A stretch of DNA of 64,000 nt from Impatiens glandulifera (GCF_907164915.1 NC_061867.1:42330338-42394337), one strand, 5' to 3'; positions 45,226-55,904 are shown, counted from the stretch's first letter. Notes: a model not told the origin generated them from the sequence alone. Translations and numbers: made by a program.

Positions 45226-46866
45226 CTAGTCCGAGTCCGAGAAGTCATATATGTTCCGCTTTTTCTTCGCTGGTTGCGGTTGACTGGCCGATACGGAGGC
45301 TCGTTGTTTTGTGGGCCGCCGATGTAGGTGCACTTCAACCTCTTCTTCGACGTGAATGGCCTGATCCGGTATACCCTCGATAACCGTTTCAGTTACCACA
45401 TTCAGCAGGTCGGCCACTTGAGCTTTCTTCGAGGATTCTCTTTTCTGCTTTGCCGGTATCGAAGAGGCAGAGGTTTCCTTCTTCTTTTTGTTAGCGGTTG
45501 CATAGCCTTCTAGCCTCTGACTTTCCCTTTCTAACCGCGCAGCATCCTTCGCAGCTTGAGCGGCTGCCTTCTTTGCAAGTCCCGGGAACTTAGCTTCTGC
45601 CCTTCGAATTCGCTCGGCCTCTTCCTCCTCGGTAAGTTGCGATGGTCGCGGTGCCTCCTTTTCTTTTCTTGCTTCATCGTCCAGCGCATCCTGGACCTTC
45701 TTAGCCGCTCGGGCATCAGTCTCTACAGCCGCGGCATCCGCATTCATCTTGGCTTGGAGCAGTTCGGCAACTTGTGCGGAAAGCGCCTTGAGTTCGTCCT
45801 CGAGATCGGCATTCTTCTTCTCAAGTTCGGAGACCCGTCCGAGTGTCGTGCCGACCAGGTCCTCAGCAATCTCCGTCAATCGTTGATCGGTCTCTCTTTC
45901 AAGCCGGTCAAAGTTCTTTTCTATCTCGGAAGTTTTATCTTCCAAAATCACGGTTCGCCTAAGGTGTTTGCTGTGCAGAACCGCTTCTTTCTGTTGATCA
46001 TCGTCGATTTCCGAGAATCGGTCCTTTGTTCTTTCTAAAAGTTGCCTTGTGGTGTTGGCGAACTTGAGTGTCGAGCAAACGGTTCTTTGGAATTTCTCCT
46101 TCAAAGGGTAAACCTCGGAGTCTTCAAACTCTTGAAAACGGCTCTCAACCCATTCTTTTGTGATGCCCGGTTCGGAGACTTCCGGTTGTGTAAGTGGAGA
46201 TTGCCTGGTGAGAGGAGGGTCCGTTCTTTCATCGGATTCCTCTGTTGCCGAATTTGCCCTTGGAGGTGTCGGACAGTGAGCTGGACTTGTATCGATCCGG
46301 GGGGCTGTATATTTCGGTATTTCCCTTTGTCCGTACATCGCCTCCAGCCGGTCAATTTCTTTAATAAGTGCCCCTCTTGCTTTCTCAAGCCTTTCTAACA
46401 CCAACGGTGTTAAAGTGTCCTCCGATGCTACCTCTTCGAACCTTTCTGTAACCTTCCGGATGCGTATGGTTAGCTTCCGTAGTTGTGCTCGCGGTCTTAA
46501 GAGGTAGGTTCGGTTTAGGGCCTCTTCAATGGTATCGGATTTTGTGAGATCCATGACCACGTCCTCCACTTCCTTCAGTCTTTGGAAGCTATCCTCGTCG
46601 GTGTAGCCCAATAGGATGTGCCTATACCGTTTGCCGAACCGGTGCTCGTGCCATTCCCGGTATATCTCGTCAATCTTACCGGCTCGCTGTTCAGTGCCCT
46701 TTAGGAGTTTGAGCGTTATCCTATCGGCCTCTGCCTCTTTGTCCTCCTCCTCCTCTTCGTTACCTCTTTCATTACCGCCTTTTTCACCACCCTCTTCACC
46801 ACCCTCGGTGGTCTCAGGGTTTGTGTTAGGGCCGGTATTATCGGGGCTTTGGCCGAATGCTCTTCT
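45226..46866 (-). CDS. Sirevirus accessory coiled-coil ORF
   Basis: The frame is open from 46,866 to 45,226; the first ATG is at 46,611 (461 codons from there). The upstream open part reads as an acidic Gly/Glu-rich stretch, then a basic helix with no stop, and overlaps the preceding accessory ORF by about 150 nt in the -1 frame, so translation may begin in that ORF. The product is highly charged with long heptad-like Leu/Glu/Lys stretches (LERLEKARGALIKEIDRLEAM; a second near residues 240-330), an Ala/Lys/Glu-rich section and a basic C-terminus ending NIYDFSDSD. No transmembrane helix is evident. It lies about 330 bp from the polypurine tract. Coiled-coil proteins near the 3' end are known in Sireviruses; their function is unsettled. 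Confidence 0.65.
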   Translation of the reverse strand, partial: RRAFGQSPDNTGPNTNPETTEGGEEGGEKGGNERGNEEEEEDKEAEADRITLKLLKGTEQRAGKIDEIYREWHEHRFGKRYRHILLGYTDEDSFQRLKEVEDVVMDLTKSDTIEEALNRTYLLRPRAQLRKLTIRIRKVTERFEEVASEDTLTPLVLERLEKARGALIKEIDRLEAMYGQREIPKYTAPRIDTSPAHCPTPPRANSATEESDERTDPPLTRQSPLTQPEVSEPGITKEWVESRFQEFEDSEVYPLKEKFQRTVCSTLKFANTTRQLLERTKDRFSEIDDDQQKEAVLHSKHLRRTVILEDKTSEIEKNFDRLERETDQRLTEIAEDLVGTTLGRVSELEKKNADLEDELKALSAQVAELLQAKMNADAAAVETDARAAKKVQDALDDEARKEKEAPRPSQLTEEEEAERIRRAEAKFPGLAKKAAAQAAKDAARLERESQRLEGYATANKKKKETSASSIPAKQKRESSKKAQVADLLNVVTETVIEGIPDQAIHVEEEVEVHLHRRPTKQRASVSASQPQPAKKKRNIYDFSDSD

Positions 46867-47759
46867 TCATTGGCCGATCTTTCGTCATCGGTCTTTTCTG
46901 ATTCGGTTCTTTCAGAAGTGGAAGCCGACTCTTCCTCCTCCGTTGGCGGTGACGGTTCTGAGAAGACTATTTTCTCTTTCCCTTTTCTCTCGGCCTTTTC
47001 TTTGACTGTGGCCGCTTTCTTGTCGGCCGTCTTCTTTCGGCCACCTGTGGAGTCGGGGTCCGGTTTCTTCCTTTCCAGGAATTGTTTGGCTCTGATGAGG
47101 CTTCTCGATGGGATGGTGACGCCGGGTCTGATCTTGAGATTATGGTGAAGGAAGATCTTACCGAGAGGAACAGCATATCCCCATGACCGGTTTGAGTCCG
47201 GTTTCACCATATCCATCAAATTGTGGAACACTGCCTTTGCCCAGTTAACCTTTGTCCCTTCTATCAGGCCGACCAGCATCCTGATTTTGTCTTTGGTTAG
47301 GCTGCTGTAGTTTCCTCCCCTTGCTTGAATCGCCTTTGCGAAGATATCACAAATCGGTATATATTCCGGTTTCAACGTCGATTTGCTACCGGATACTTTT
47401 ATCGGCTCCTTAGTCGCCGAGAGTATTTGGCAAGCTGCCTCAAATGTTTTGATTTCTATGTCCGTCGTTGCATCTTGACCGGCAGTTGGAAGGCGCAGGC
47501 ACTCCACCACCGATTTCTCGGTGAGCTCTATTTCAGTACCGCATACAGTTGCGGTGATCTTATCGTCAGAGATGGTTGCAGTGTTGAAAAATTCCTTAAC
47601 TGCATCCTTATATAGAACATGAGGACCGCCAAGAAAATATTTCAGACCGGCTCCGGCTACCCGGTCAATAACCTCTTTTGCCGCAGGCATGCCTTTCTGT
47701 CGGATTTCCTTGAAATCCACTTGAGTCAAGTGTCTAAACAAGACCGAGTCGCGCCCCAT
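46716..47759 (-). CDS. Sirevirus accessory ORF C, envelope-like / plant transposon protein domain
   Basis: 347 codons. Residues 1-220 form the shared accessory domain: QVDF, GLKYFLGG, AVKEFFNTAT, LRLPTAG, TLKPEYIPICDIFAKAI, VNWAKAVF, then GYAVPLGKIFLHHNL. A Lys/Ser/Glu-rich low-complexity tail follows. It resembles proteins annotated in plants as 'envelope-like' or 'putative plant transposon protein' found 3' of pol in Sireviruses; this is a family-level impression without a search. It is closest by eye to the gene in the deletion derivative. The last 50 codons (after about 46,866) are probably not the native C-terminus, because the acidic -1 frame leads into the coiled-coil ORF. A TATA-like box lies about 120 nt upstream. 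Confidence 0.7.
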   Translation of the reverse strand: MGRDSVLFRHLTQVDFKEIRQKGMPAAKEVIDRVAGAGLKYFLGGPHVLYKDAVKEFFNTATISDDKITATVCGTEIELTEKSVVECLRLPTAGQDATTDIEIKTFEAACQILSATKEPIKVSGSKSTLKPEYIPICDIFAKAIQARGGNYSSLTKDKIRMLVGLIEGTKVNWAKAVFHNLMDMVKPDSNRSWGYAVPLGKIFLHHNLKIRPGVTIPSRSLIRAKQFLERKKPDPDSTGGRKKTADKKAATVKEKAERKGKEKIVFSEPSPPTEEEESASTSERTESEKTDDERSANEEEHSAKAPIIPALTQTLRPPRVVKRVVKKAVMKEVTKRRRRTKRQRPIG

Positions 47760-47875
47760 CTTAGAGAGTTGAGAGAGTTTGAAGAGTGTGAGAGCAGATA
47801 AACCGCTTTGAGAGAATTTGAGAGCTTAGAGAGAGAAAGCTATTTCGCGTGAGAATGAAAGGGAATGACCGAGAC

Positions 47876-47888
47876 CCCCTTTTATAGA
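47876..47888 (-). promoter_or_regulatory. TATA-like box upstream of accessory ORF C
   Basis: Minus-strand CATCTATAAAAGGGG, followed by a CT-rich, ATG-poor leader of about 115 nt before the ORF C start. This is the form of a plant core promoter and 5' UTR. Confidence 0.4.
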
Positions 47889-48334
47889 TGCGGTTTGGAA
47901 ACCCAACCGTCCCATCAACATTGGGCGGGAAATTTCCCTCCAACCCAAATGAGCGGCAAACCATGGGCGGGAATGGAATAGGCGCCAATCCATGGGCGGG
48001 GGTTTTGAGCGGGAAATTTCCCTCCAAAACTTTTGCTTTCGCCATTGATGACACAATCTTCTTTTGAGACCGATTGATGCTGCGGTTTCTAAATTTAACC
48101 GGTTATTTAGAGTGAGCAGAGTTTTGCAATCTTTTGAGTTTAAGCAGTTTTTCTTTGAAACCGGATAGGAACGCGGTTATTTTGATAATGTTAATCGGTT
48201 ACTTAGATGTATATTCAAGATGTTAAGATAACTCGGTCATTTAAACTGAAATGAGATTGTATTCAAGAAGCATTGCAGAAAGGAAACCGACAGGTAGATT
48301 GGAATAAGCATACATAAAAATGGAAAAATACAGC

Positions 48335-49069
48335 TTATGGAAGAAACATTCTGGAAATCCTTTCCTCCACCGAATCCTTGTCAAGGATGTTCGAAGAGGA
48401 GGCCGGTGTGCCCGGTCCAAACTCTGTCCGGTATGTGAGAATTAGTTTGCTGATGTGAGGTGCATAACCAAGACCTTTCTTGGTTATCACCATGGATTTT
48501 AGACGTTGGAAGATGACCGTGGACCAATTGATGGCCTTTTTGCTAAAGATGTTGGTCATCATGTTGTAGGTGTTCTTTGAGTACCGCTGATTAGGGGACT
48601 GACAAAGAATGGACCGAGTGACAATCTCAAGAAGAAGTTGAGCGTGTCTCCCCAGAAGGTTTTTGGGCCCATGGTCTTCCACCGGTTCCATGGTTCCAGA
48701 AAAGAGGAGTGCGTAATAGAATTCGTCAAGCCCCTCCAGAGGTGGAAAATCAGAGAACCCTTCTGTGGGCAGGTTGAATAGGGAGGCAAATTCGGCTTCA
48801 TCGAGCCAGAAAGTGTGGTCCTTCACCGTAGAGACAATGTAATTGCCCCTGATGCAGGCGCTTCTGAAGAACGTTTTAACGTCCTCAATCAGAATCGGAC
48901 CGGATTCTTCGAGGAACGGTCGAAGGCCGGTAAGAATGAGGGATTCGAACATGAGTTCCTTTGCGTGCAGCCCGTCCCATTCCTCCATACATGAATCGAA
49001 ATCGATGCTTAAAAAATTTCCCAAGGTTCGGCTCGGCATGATTGCGGATTTGAGAGAGATGGAATGCAA
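48335..49069 (-). CDS. Sirevirus accessory ORF B, envelope-like / plant transposon protein domain
   Basis: 244 codons from the first ATG; the second Met (codon 11, at 49,039) gives an N-terminus that aligns better with ORF A and is the likelier start. Shared domain features: SIDFDSC, GLRPFLEE, DVKTFFRSA, FNLPTEGF, EPVEDHGPKNLL, an LLLEIVTRSIL helix, INWSTVIF, GYAPHISKLIL. It ends soon after the domain, without the charged tail of ORF C. Closest by eye to ORF A (both have PVEDHG). Intact, with a TATA-like box 57 nt upstream. The gap to ORF C (575 nt) is non-coding. Confidence 0.7.
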   Translation of the reverse strand: MHSISLKSAIMPSRTLGNFLSIDFDSCMEEWDGLHAKELMFESLILTGLRPFLEESGPILIEDVKTFFRSACIRGNYIVSTVKDHTFWLDEAEFASLFNLPTEGFSDFPPLEGLDEFYYALLFSGTMEPVEDHGPKNLLGRHAQLLLEIVTRSILCQSPNQRYSKNTYNMMTNIFSKKAINWSTVIFQRLKSMVITKKGLGYAPHISKLILTYRTEFGPGTPASSSNILDKDSVEERISRMFLP

Positions 49070-49125
49070 CAGATTTCAGAAGTGTTTTATGTGTTAGGAT
49101 GTGTTGAGTTGAGTGAAGGATGGCC

Positions 49126-49135
49126 CTTTATATAG
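49126..49135 (-). promoter_or_regulatory. TATA-like box upstream of accessory ORF B
   Basis: Minus-strand CCCTATATAAAGGGCC, a strong match to plant TATA boxes, followed by an ACA/CTC-rich leader to the ATG. Confidence 0.5.
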
Positions 49136-49554
49136 GGTAGGTTTTGGAGGGAAAACATAAGCTTTGATTGTCAGTTTTGTTTTATTAGACAAGGGAATCT
49201 TTATGTTTCCAAGATTTATTGGGAAGAAGCAGATTGCAGAGTTCGAGGTAGGTATTAGTTGAGAAGTAACCAAGTTGGTTGGATAGTAAATGTTCAGGTG
49301 GTTGGGGGTTATCTCATTAATTAAGGATTCCTCTTTCATTAATTACATTAACACAAACGAGGTTAATCAAAAGAGACCGAAAATAACATAGATAATACCG
49401 AAAGGTCATGAATAACACCGAAGTGAGCATAAGATCAAAATAAACGTAGGTAAGGCCGAAGAAAACATGGATCAAACCGAAACGATCAAAGATAAGTTGA
49501 ATAAAGATACACCCGGTGCATGAAACAAAACGACCGGGTGCAGGAAGGAGTGAC

Positions 49555-50316
49555 TCAGTATGCTTGGGAGTTGACGACACCGGTAGGGTTGTTATGGCGG
49601 TTCCTCCTTCTCCAAGCTCTCTCGAACCGCTCATAGAATGAGTCGGTTATCTCTTTGGTCAGTACTTGGGCTTGGTTCAAACCTTCTTCGGGACAAGTCG
49701 GAACACCAAACTCCACAAGAAGGCAGCTTAGTTGGGGGATGAGGCCGACTGATCGGATGCCAACCATCCAAATGTGGACGTCAAACAACACCCTGGACCA
49801 GTTCACTGGTGTGCCGGTGATTATAGCCGCCATCATGTTGAAGTTCGAGGTACTATAGGTATTTGTGACATCTTTCCCGAAGATGCTCCTACCGATCACA
49901 TCATTAAGGAGCTGATATTCAGCTCTCAAGTGTGATTTTGTACCGTGATCCTCAACCGGTTCGTCAGACCGTGCGAGGGTGAGGGAGATCTCGGCCTTTA
50001 TGTTGGCCGGAACATCGAGATCTGTCAACCCTTGCTTTGGCAGGTTAAAGCACCGCGCAAAGTCTTTCTCCGTGAAGTCAAAGAGGATGCCTCCCACCTT
50101 AGATTGGATGTGAGTTTCAAAGTGGGGGGTCCCTCTGAACACCCTGGCGTGGTAGAAAAACTCTAGTATGGATTCAGGATAAATGGTGTGCTTGTCGTCC
50201 AGGAAGTACCGAAGACCGGTATCCTCCAGAGATTTGATCATCTTATACACTTCATAGTGTTCTGTGCTTGAACAGGATTGAAAATCAACCTGAAGGATGC
50301 TGGGGAACTGAGACAT
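49555..50316 (-). CDS. Sirevirus accessory ORF A, envelope-like / plant transposon protein domain
   Basis: 253 codons, intact. Features in order: ILQVDFQSC (8-16), GLRYFLDD (34-41), SILEFFYHARV, a FNLPKQGL motif near 100, EPVEDHGTKSHL near 130, LLNDVIGRSIF, VNWSRVLFDVHIW near 185, then a short Arg-rich end (RAWRRRNRHNN). It is the first accessory gene after pol (about 515 nt downstream of the original pol stop). It is paralogous to ORFs B and C across the whole domain, so the three arose by tandem duplication. No signal peptide or clear transmembrane helix, so an envelope function is doubtful despite the family's customary name. Confidence 0.7.
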   Translation of the reverse strand: MSQFPSILQVDFQSCSSTEHYEVYKMIKSLEDTGLRYFLDDKHTIYPESILEFFYHARVFRGTPHFETHIQSKVGGILFDFTEKDFARCFNLPKQGLTDLDVPANIKAEISLTLARSDEPVEDHGTKSHLRAEYQLLNDVIGRSIFGKDVTNTYSTSNFNMMAAIITGTPVNWSRVLFDVHIWMVGIRSVGLIPQLSCLLVEFGVPTCPEEGLNQAQVLTKEITDSFYERFERAWRRRNRHNNPTGVVNSQAY

Positions 50317-50378
50317 TTTTGTCTTAGTGAGAGGATGATCTTTTGACTTGTGAGTGTTTTGGTGAATGTTTGATTCAC

Positions 50379-50385
50379 TTAAATA
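50379..50385 (-). promoter_or_regulatory. Weak TATA-like box upstream of accessory ORF A
   Basis: Minus-strand TAGTATTTAAGTG about 63 nt before the ATG, followed by an AC-rich leader. Weaker than the boxes before ORFs B and C, but in the same relative place. Confidence 0.3.
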
Positions 50386-50830
50386 CTAGTTTGGGCAGTA
50401 TCCTATTGTCCAGGTATTAAATGGGATGATATCTATTAACTGCAGGATAAATATGTATTGCATGAAATAGGTATGTTTGTAGTATAGGTTGTTGGTCATA
50501 GACCTGGACTATGAAAGATATCATCAGATCTTCACGTCTTTTTAGGTGCGACCATTTTACTTTGAAAATGCAATGTTTCAGAACAGATATTTTTAAACAC
50601 TGATAATTATTCCACTTCTGTTTGAAATTCAAATAATCTAGGATAACCTACTTCCAAACCGGTCAGTCATCAGTTGTTCATCCCGATGCGGTTATTTGGT
50701 GCATGCACCAAGTAGCCGATCGGTTTACTCTATCTGATGAACTGAGCGGTTCTTCCATAGGTATCTTGAAAATTTGAGGTCCAACAGTTTAGGAGGAACT
50801 ACCGGTTTTATCTGTCCGAACCGGTTCCCT

Positions 50831-53800
50831 TTAAGCATCCTTAGGAAGGATCTGACTAATGTCGGTTAGACCGAGAGTGAGTCTGAATTGAGAGAACTTA
50901 GCTTCTTGTAGAGGCTTTGTGAAGATATCGGCTACTTGTTAATCAGTCGGTACGTATTCCAGCCGGATATGCTTCAGCGTGACATGTTCCCGGATGAAGT
51001 GGTGCCGTATGTCAATATGCTTGGTCCTAGAATGGAGAACCGGATTGTAAGTAATTGCTATGGCACTCGTGTTGTCACAGAAGATCGGGGACTCTTCGGC
51101 TATGACACCGAAGTCCTTCAGCTGTTGTTGGATCCAAAGTAATTGTGAGCAGCAGCTTCCGGCCGCAAGGTATTCAGCTTCTACAGTGGACGTGGCTACC
51201 GATGTCTGTTTCTTACTATGCCATGAAACAAGTCGGTCACCTAGGAACTGACATGTTCCGCTGGTACTTTTTCTGTCAATCTTACAACCTGCATAGTCTG
51301 CATCTGAGTAACTCGTTAGATTAAAGGACGAGTCCTTTGGATACCACAGACCGACATCAGGTGTGCCCTTTAGATACTTCAATATCCTCTTTGCGGTTGT
51401 GTAGTGGGATTGTTTTGGATTTGCTTGGAATCTTCCACACACACCGACTGCAAACAGAATGTCCGGTCTACTCGCTGTCAAGTATAGGAGAGAACCGATG
51501 ATGCCCCGGTATGCGATCTGGTCTACCGATTGGCCCTCATCATCCCTGTCCAATTTAATCGATGAGCTCATTGGGGTAGCCGTTGAGGAGCATGTTTCCA
51601 TTCCAAACTTCTTTAGAAGTTCCTTGGTATACTTAGGTTGGCTTATGAAAGTTCCTTCCTTGAGTTGTTTAACCTGAAGACCTAGGAAGAAACTTAATTC
51701 TCCCATCATACTCATCTCAAACTTGTCAGTCATCATTTTTGAGAATTTATCACATAGCTTAGGATCGGTGGAACCAAAAATGATATCATCTACATAGATT
51801 TGAACAAGTAGGATATGTTCCTTCTTTTCAAATTTAAACAAAGTTTTATCCACCGAACCGATGGTGAAATCATGTTGTAACAGAAATGCGGATAGTGTAT
51901 CATACCAGGCTCTAGGTGCTTGCTTTAGACCATATAAAGCTTTATTTAACCGGTATACATGGTTTGGAAATGCAGCGCTTTTGAAACCGGGTGGTTGTTC
52001 AACATACACTTCTTCACGTAGGTCACCATTTAAAAATGCACTTTTAACATCCATTTGAAAAACCTTAAAGTTTTTGAAAGCAGCAAAGGCTAGAAAAATC
52101 CTAATGGCTTCAATCCTAGCTACAGGAACAAATGATTCTTCAAAATCAATGATTTCTTCCTGTTTGTAGCCTTGAGCCACTAATCTGGCTTTGTTCCTTG
52201 TGACCAAACCGTCCTCATTGAGTTTGTTTCTAAATACCCATCTTGTTCCTATGACCGATTGATCTTTCGGTCTAGGGACTAGGTACCAGACTTTACTACT
52301 CTCGAACTGGTTTAGCTCTTCTTGCATTCCCAATATCCAATCCGGATCTGACAATGCTTCATCTATTCTTTTCGACTCAATCTGGGATATAAACGCGGAA
52401 TTGAAGTATTCCTCCAGATGTTGACGCCTAGTTCGAACAGGTTTTGAAGGGTCACCTATAATTTGCTCAGGAGGATGTTTACTATTTCTTCTGAGGTTCA
52501 GTTCAGGGATGTCTACCAAATTACCATTTACTTGATCAAGGCTAGACGCGTCGGTAGGCTGAATAGGATTGTCAGACCGACCGACTTCCTCGGATTGGAC
52601 CGAAGTGTCAGCTTCCTGTTGTGGGACAGCTTGATCCGGCTGGGTTTCAATGTTACCCATTTGGTCATGGACAAACCGCCTGAAAACCGGAGTCTCATCT
52701 TCACTATCAAAGTGGATATTGTTGTTTTCTAATCTGTTGTGTAGATCAAAGCATGATGCAGTATTACTTTCAACCGATTCATCGAAAACAACGTGAATTG
52801 TTTCCTCCATGGTTGAAGTTCTATTATTGTACACTCTGTATGCTTTACTTACTACTGAGTATCCTAGCATGATCCCGGTATCGGTTTTTGCATCAAAAAC
52901 AGAGAGTTGGTTTTTGCCATTTATATGTATATAGCATTTACAACCGAAAATCTTGAGGTGCTTAAGTTTGGGAACTCTGTTAAAATAAACCTCATACGGT
53001 GTTTTGTTGTGAAACTTGTTTATTAAAGACCGATTTTGTGTATAACATGCAGTGTTGATAGCCTCAGCCCAAAATTTATGAGCAATGCCGGAATCGGCTA
53101 TCATGGACCGTGCGGCTTCCTTGAGAGTCCGGTTTCTTCTCTCAGTCAGGCCATTTTGTTGAGGAGTCCTAGCACTAGACAACTCGTGTCTAATGCCAGA
53201 TTCATCAAGATATGCAGTTAATGTACTATTGGTAAATTCGGTACATCGATCACTTTGAATACTATTAATGCGAGTTGATTTTTCATTTTGCAGTCGCTTA
53301 AGAAGTGTAATCAGGTTTGATGCGGTTTCACGTTTAGATGGTAGAAATATTACCCATGTAAATCTAGAGTAATCGTCAATAACTACCATGGTGTAAAGCA
53401 TACCTCCTATGCTAACGACCTGAATCGGTCCAAATAGGTCCATATGAAGAAGGTCTAAGCATCGGCTAGATTGGATATTTCCTTTACTCTTAAAGGTTGA
53501 CCTAGTTTGTTTACCCATTTGACATGCTGAGCAGACCTTATCCTGATTAAATACTATATCAGGAATACCTTCAACTAGCTTTTTACCGCGAATGTAGTTT
53601 AAAGTTTTCATGTTTAGATGGTTTAGTCTCTAATGCCATAACCAGGTTTGATCAGTCTTAGCTATCATGCATATAGGTTGTTCTACTTTAGTTTTCCAGT
53701 TTACCTTGTAAATATTACCTATCCTATTTCCGGTTAGCAGTATAATACCTTGAGAGTTCTTAACTAAGCATGCATGTTTAAGAAATTCTACCGTGTATCC

Positions 53801-54106
53801 AGCATCACACATCTGACTAATGCTAAGCAGGTTAAAACGTAGGTTTTCAACTAAAAGTACATTATCAATAGTTAGGTTACCATGGACAATCTTACCCTTG
53901 CCCACAGTTCTACCTTTAGAGTTATCGCCGAAGGTGATTAGAGCGCCGGTTTCTATTCTGATGTCGGTTAACAAGTTGTTGTTCCCGGTCATATGCCTGG
54001 AGCAACCGCTATCCAAGAACCATTTAGAGTTTCCTAGCCGTTTCTTTGGATCCTGCAAAATGTACATATTTACAACTATTTGGTACCCACATTTACTTGG
54101 GTCCAC
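50831..54106 (-). pseudogene. Sirevirus pol: protease, integrase, reverse transcriptase, RNase H
   Basis: One frame with stops at 53,630 (TAG) and 50,939 (TAA); it originally ended at 50,831. The protease motif LDSGCSRHMTG is near 54,000. A GAG-pre-integrase/zinc region spans the first stop (WH ... CSACQMGK). Integrase acidic residues are D58, D121 and E157, counted from the ATG at 53,611. Reverse transcriptase has YVDD at 606-609; RNase H has [15 protein letters not shown] and CDNTSAI near 768, 812 and 845. The reading past the last stop gives the customary C-terminal end (DIFTKPL). It overlaps the gag frame by 14 nt in a different frame. The domain set is complete, but premature stops make this copy defective. 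Confidence 0.9.
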
Positions 54107-55904
54107 ATGCGATTAGTCCCTTCGGTATCCAAACCTTGATGAACCGGACAATCTTCTTTGCTAAGGTTTTAACCGTCCTTTTGGCACTCGGTCTTGTGTA
54201 TCTCGGTTTTTCTACATAGGTCTTAAATGGTGGTGATCTTCGGTTTGGTGATCTTTGGTTTGACTTATGCGGTTCAGGATAGGTTTTCATATATTTGAGG
54301 ATTTCGGCTTTTCTTTTCACAGGGTCAAGCCATTTCTCAAAGTCGGTTGGACCAACATAGTCGTATTTTAGCTTTTCTTCCCTATAGTATGCGGTCAACT
54401 CTTCTTCAGCGGTCCAAGAGATTTTAAGGAATCTTATAAGGGGAAGGTTACTTCTTGTAAACCTTACTTTCTCTACGGGTTTTTGGACCTTGGAGCTATC
54501 TTCTGTGTATCCTAGGCCGAACTTGCAACGGGGATGTCTGTAATGACTACACATTTTCTTTACTATATCACTAGATTTCTTATATGCAGCCATCTTATAT
54601 TGGAGTCGGGCATTTTCTTCCTCGGTTAGTTCTCTAACCGGTTCACTAGATTGTTCGGTCTTAGGATCTAACTCGGTTTCTAAAATGTGGGTATCATCAG
54701 GTTTTACGACCTCCGGTTCGGTTATAATGGGTGTCTCTGGTTCTGTCGGAATGAGTATTATAGGATCGGTTCTAATGTTGAGGTGCTTAGGCAACATTGC
54801 TAGTAGGTTCTTATATTCTTCTACCATGTCATTCAATGCATTGTATAATTCATCTTTAGTAAATTCATCACAAGGAGAGTCAAATACCTGTTCCTCATTT
54901 GCCATGAGGCATGTGAGTTCATCATCGCTGTCACTGTGAGCCCATAAGCTTCCTCTATCATCGGCTATCAGTGCTTTCGGTACCTCACTTCCTTCACCGG
55001 TTTGTTGATAATTGTTTCGGTTATCTTGGTTATCCGGTTTCCGGGTATCCCTCCTTGGTTTCCTGCATTTCCACTTAAAATGTCCCAAACAGTTGCAGTT
55101 ATAACACCTTATATTGGATTTATCACCATAGTAGTTGTTTGTCGGTTGGCTTCTTTTCATGAACCTCCCAAACTTCTGTGCGAGCATTGCCATGGCATCC
55201 TCGGTGAACTGTTCGGCGGTTCTGATCGGTGCTGGTGCAGGAGCAACCGGTTCTATGGGTGTGATCAGTGCTCTGGTTGAGGTTGAGGCCGAAACCTCTT
55301 CTTCAGTTCTAGACCTCATTTCAAACTCATATGCCTTAAGATCTTCGAATACATCGTGTAGCTTCATCTTGTTTAGGCAGTTTGATTCCCTCATTACCAT
55401 TGTCTTTATGTCTCACGCACTTGGAAGAGATCTTAAGGCTTTCATGATGACCTCCTTGTTATCATACCTCTTTCCAAGTGTTGCTAGCTCATCTAACACG
55501 CCAGTGAACCGGTCACTGTACTCCTTCATTGTTTCTCCCGGTTTCATTTTGATGCTTTCAAACTTCTGTGTAGCCACCATTATCTTGTTCTCCTTTGTTC
55601 TTTCATTTCCCTCAAAGATCTGGATAACCGTGTCCCATGTCTCCTTTGCGGATTTGCAATCTCTGATCTTGCAATATGTGTTTCTGTCCACACTGTTGGA
55701 GATCCGGTTTCTAGCATGGTTATCCAGGTTGTTTCTCCTTCTATCTTCAGCTGTCCATTCTTTTCTATCCTTATTAATGATTATCGGTCCTTCGGCCAAA
55801 ATGGACTCCATCTCATCATCCAAAGTGATTAGGTGTAGGTGCATGCGGGCCTTCCAGTTGGCAAAGTCATCACCTTCTAGCATTGGAGGCCTATCCTGAA
55901 ACAT
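54093..55904 (-). pseudogene. Sirevirus gag (nucleocapsid-like) with one stop
   Basis: A 163-codon part (55,904-55,413) with the UBN2-type gag core (GDDFANWKARM, ETWDTV, GETMKEYSDRF) is followed in the same frame, across a TGA at 55,413-55,415, by a 435-codon part. The second part includes the CCHC knuckle CYNCNCLGHFKWKC (near 55,080) and a long charged region. The ATG is only 25 nt from the PBS. The TGA falls just before DIKTMVMRES and could be a single-base change of a Trp codon. Gag packages the element RNA into virus-like particles. Confidence 0.9.

Noticed and set aside
48335..50316. Idea that the accessory ORFs are true viral envelope genes
   Set aside because: No signal peptide, furin-like site or clear transmembrane helix is visible; the name 'envelope-like' is kept only as the customary family label.
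55135..55899. 254-codon plus-strand ORF
   Set aside because: Antisense shadow of the Sirevirus gag frame, which has clear gag motifs.
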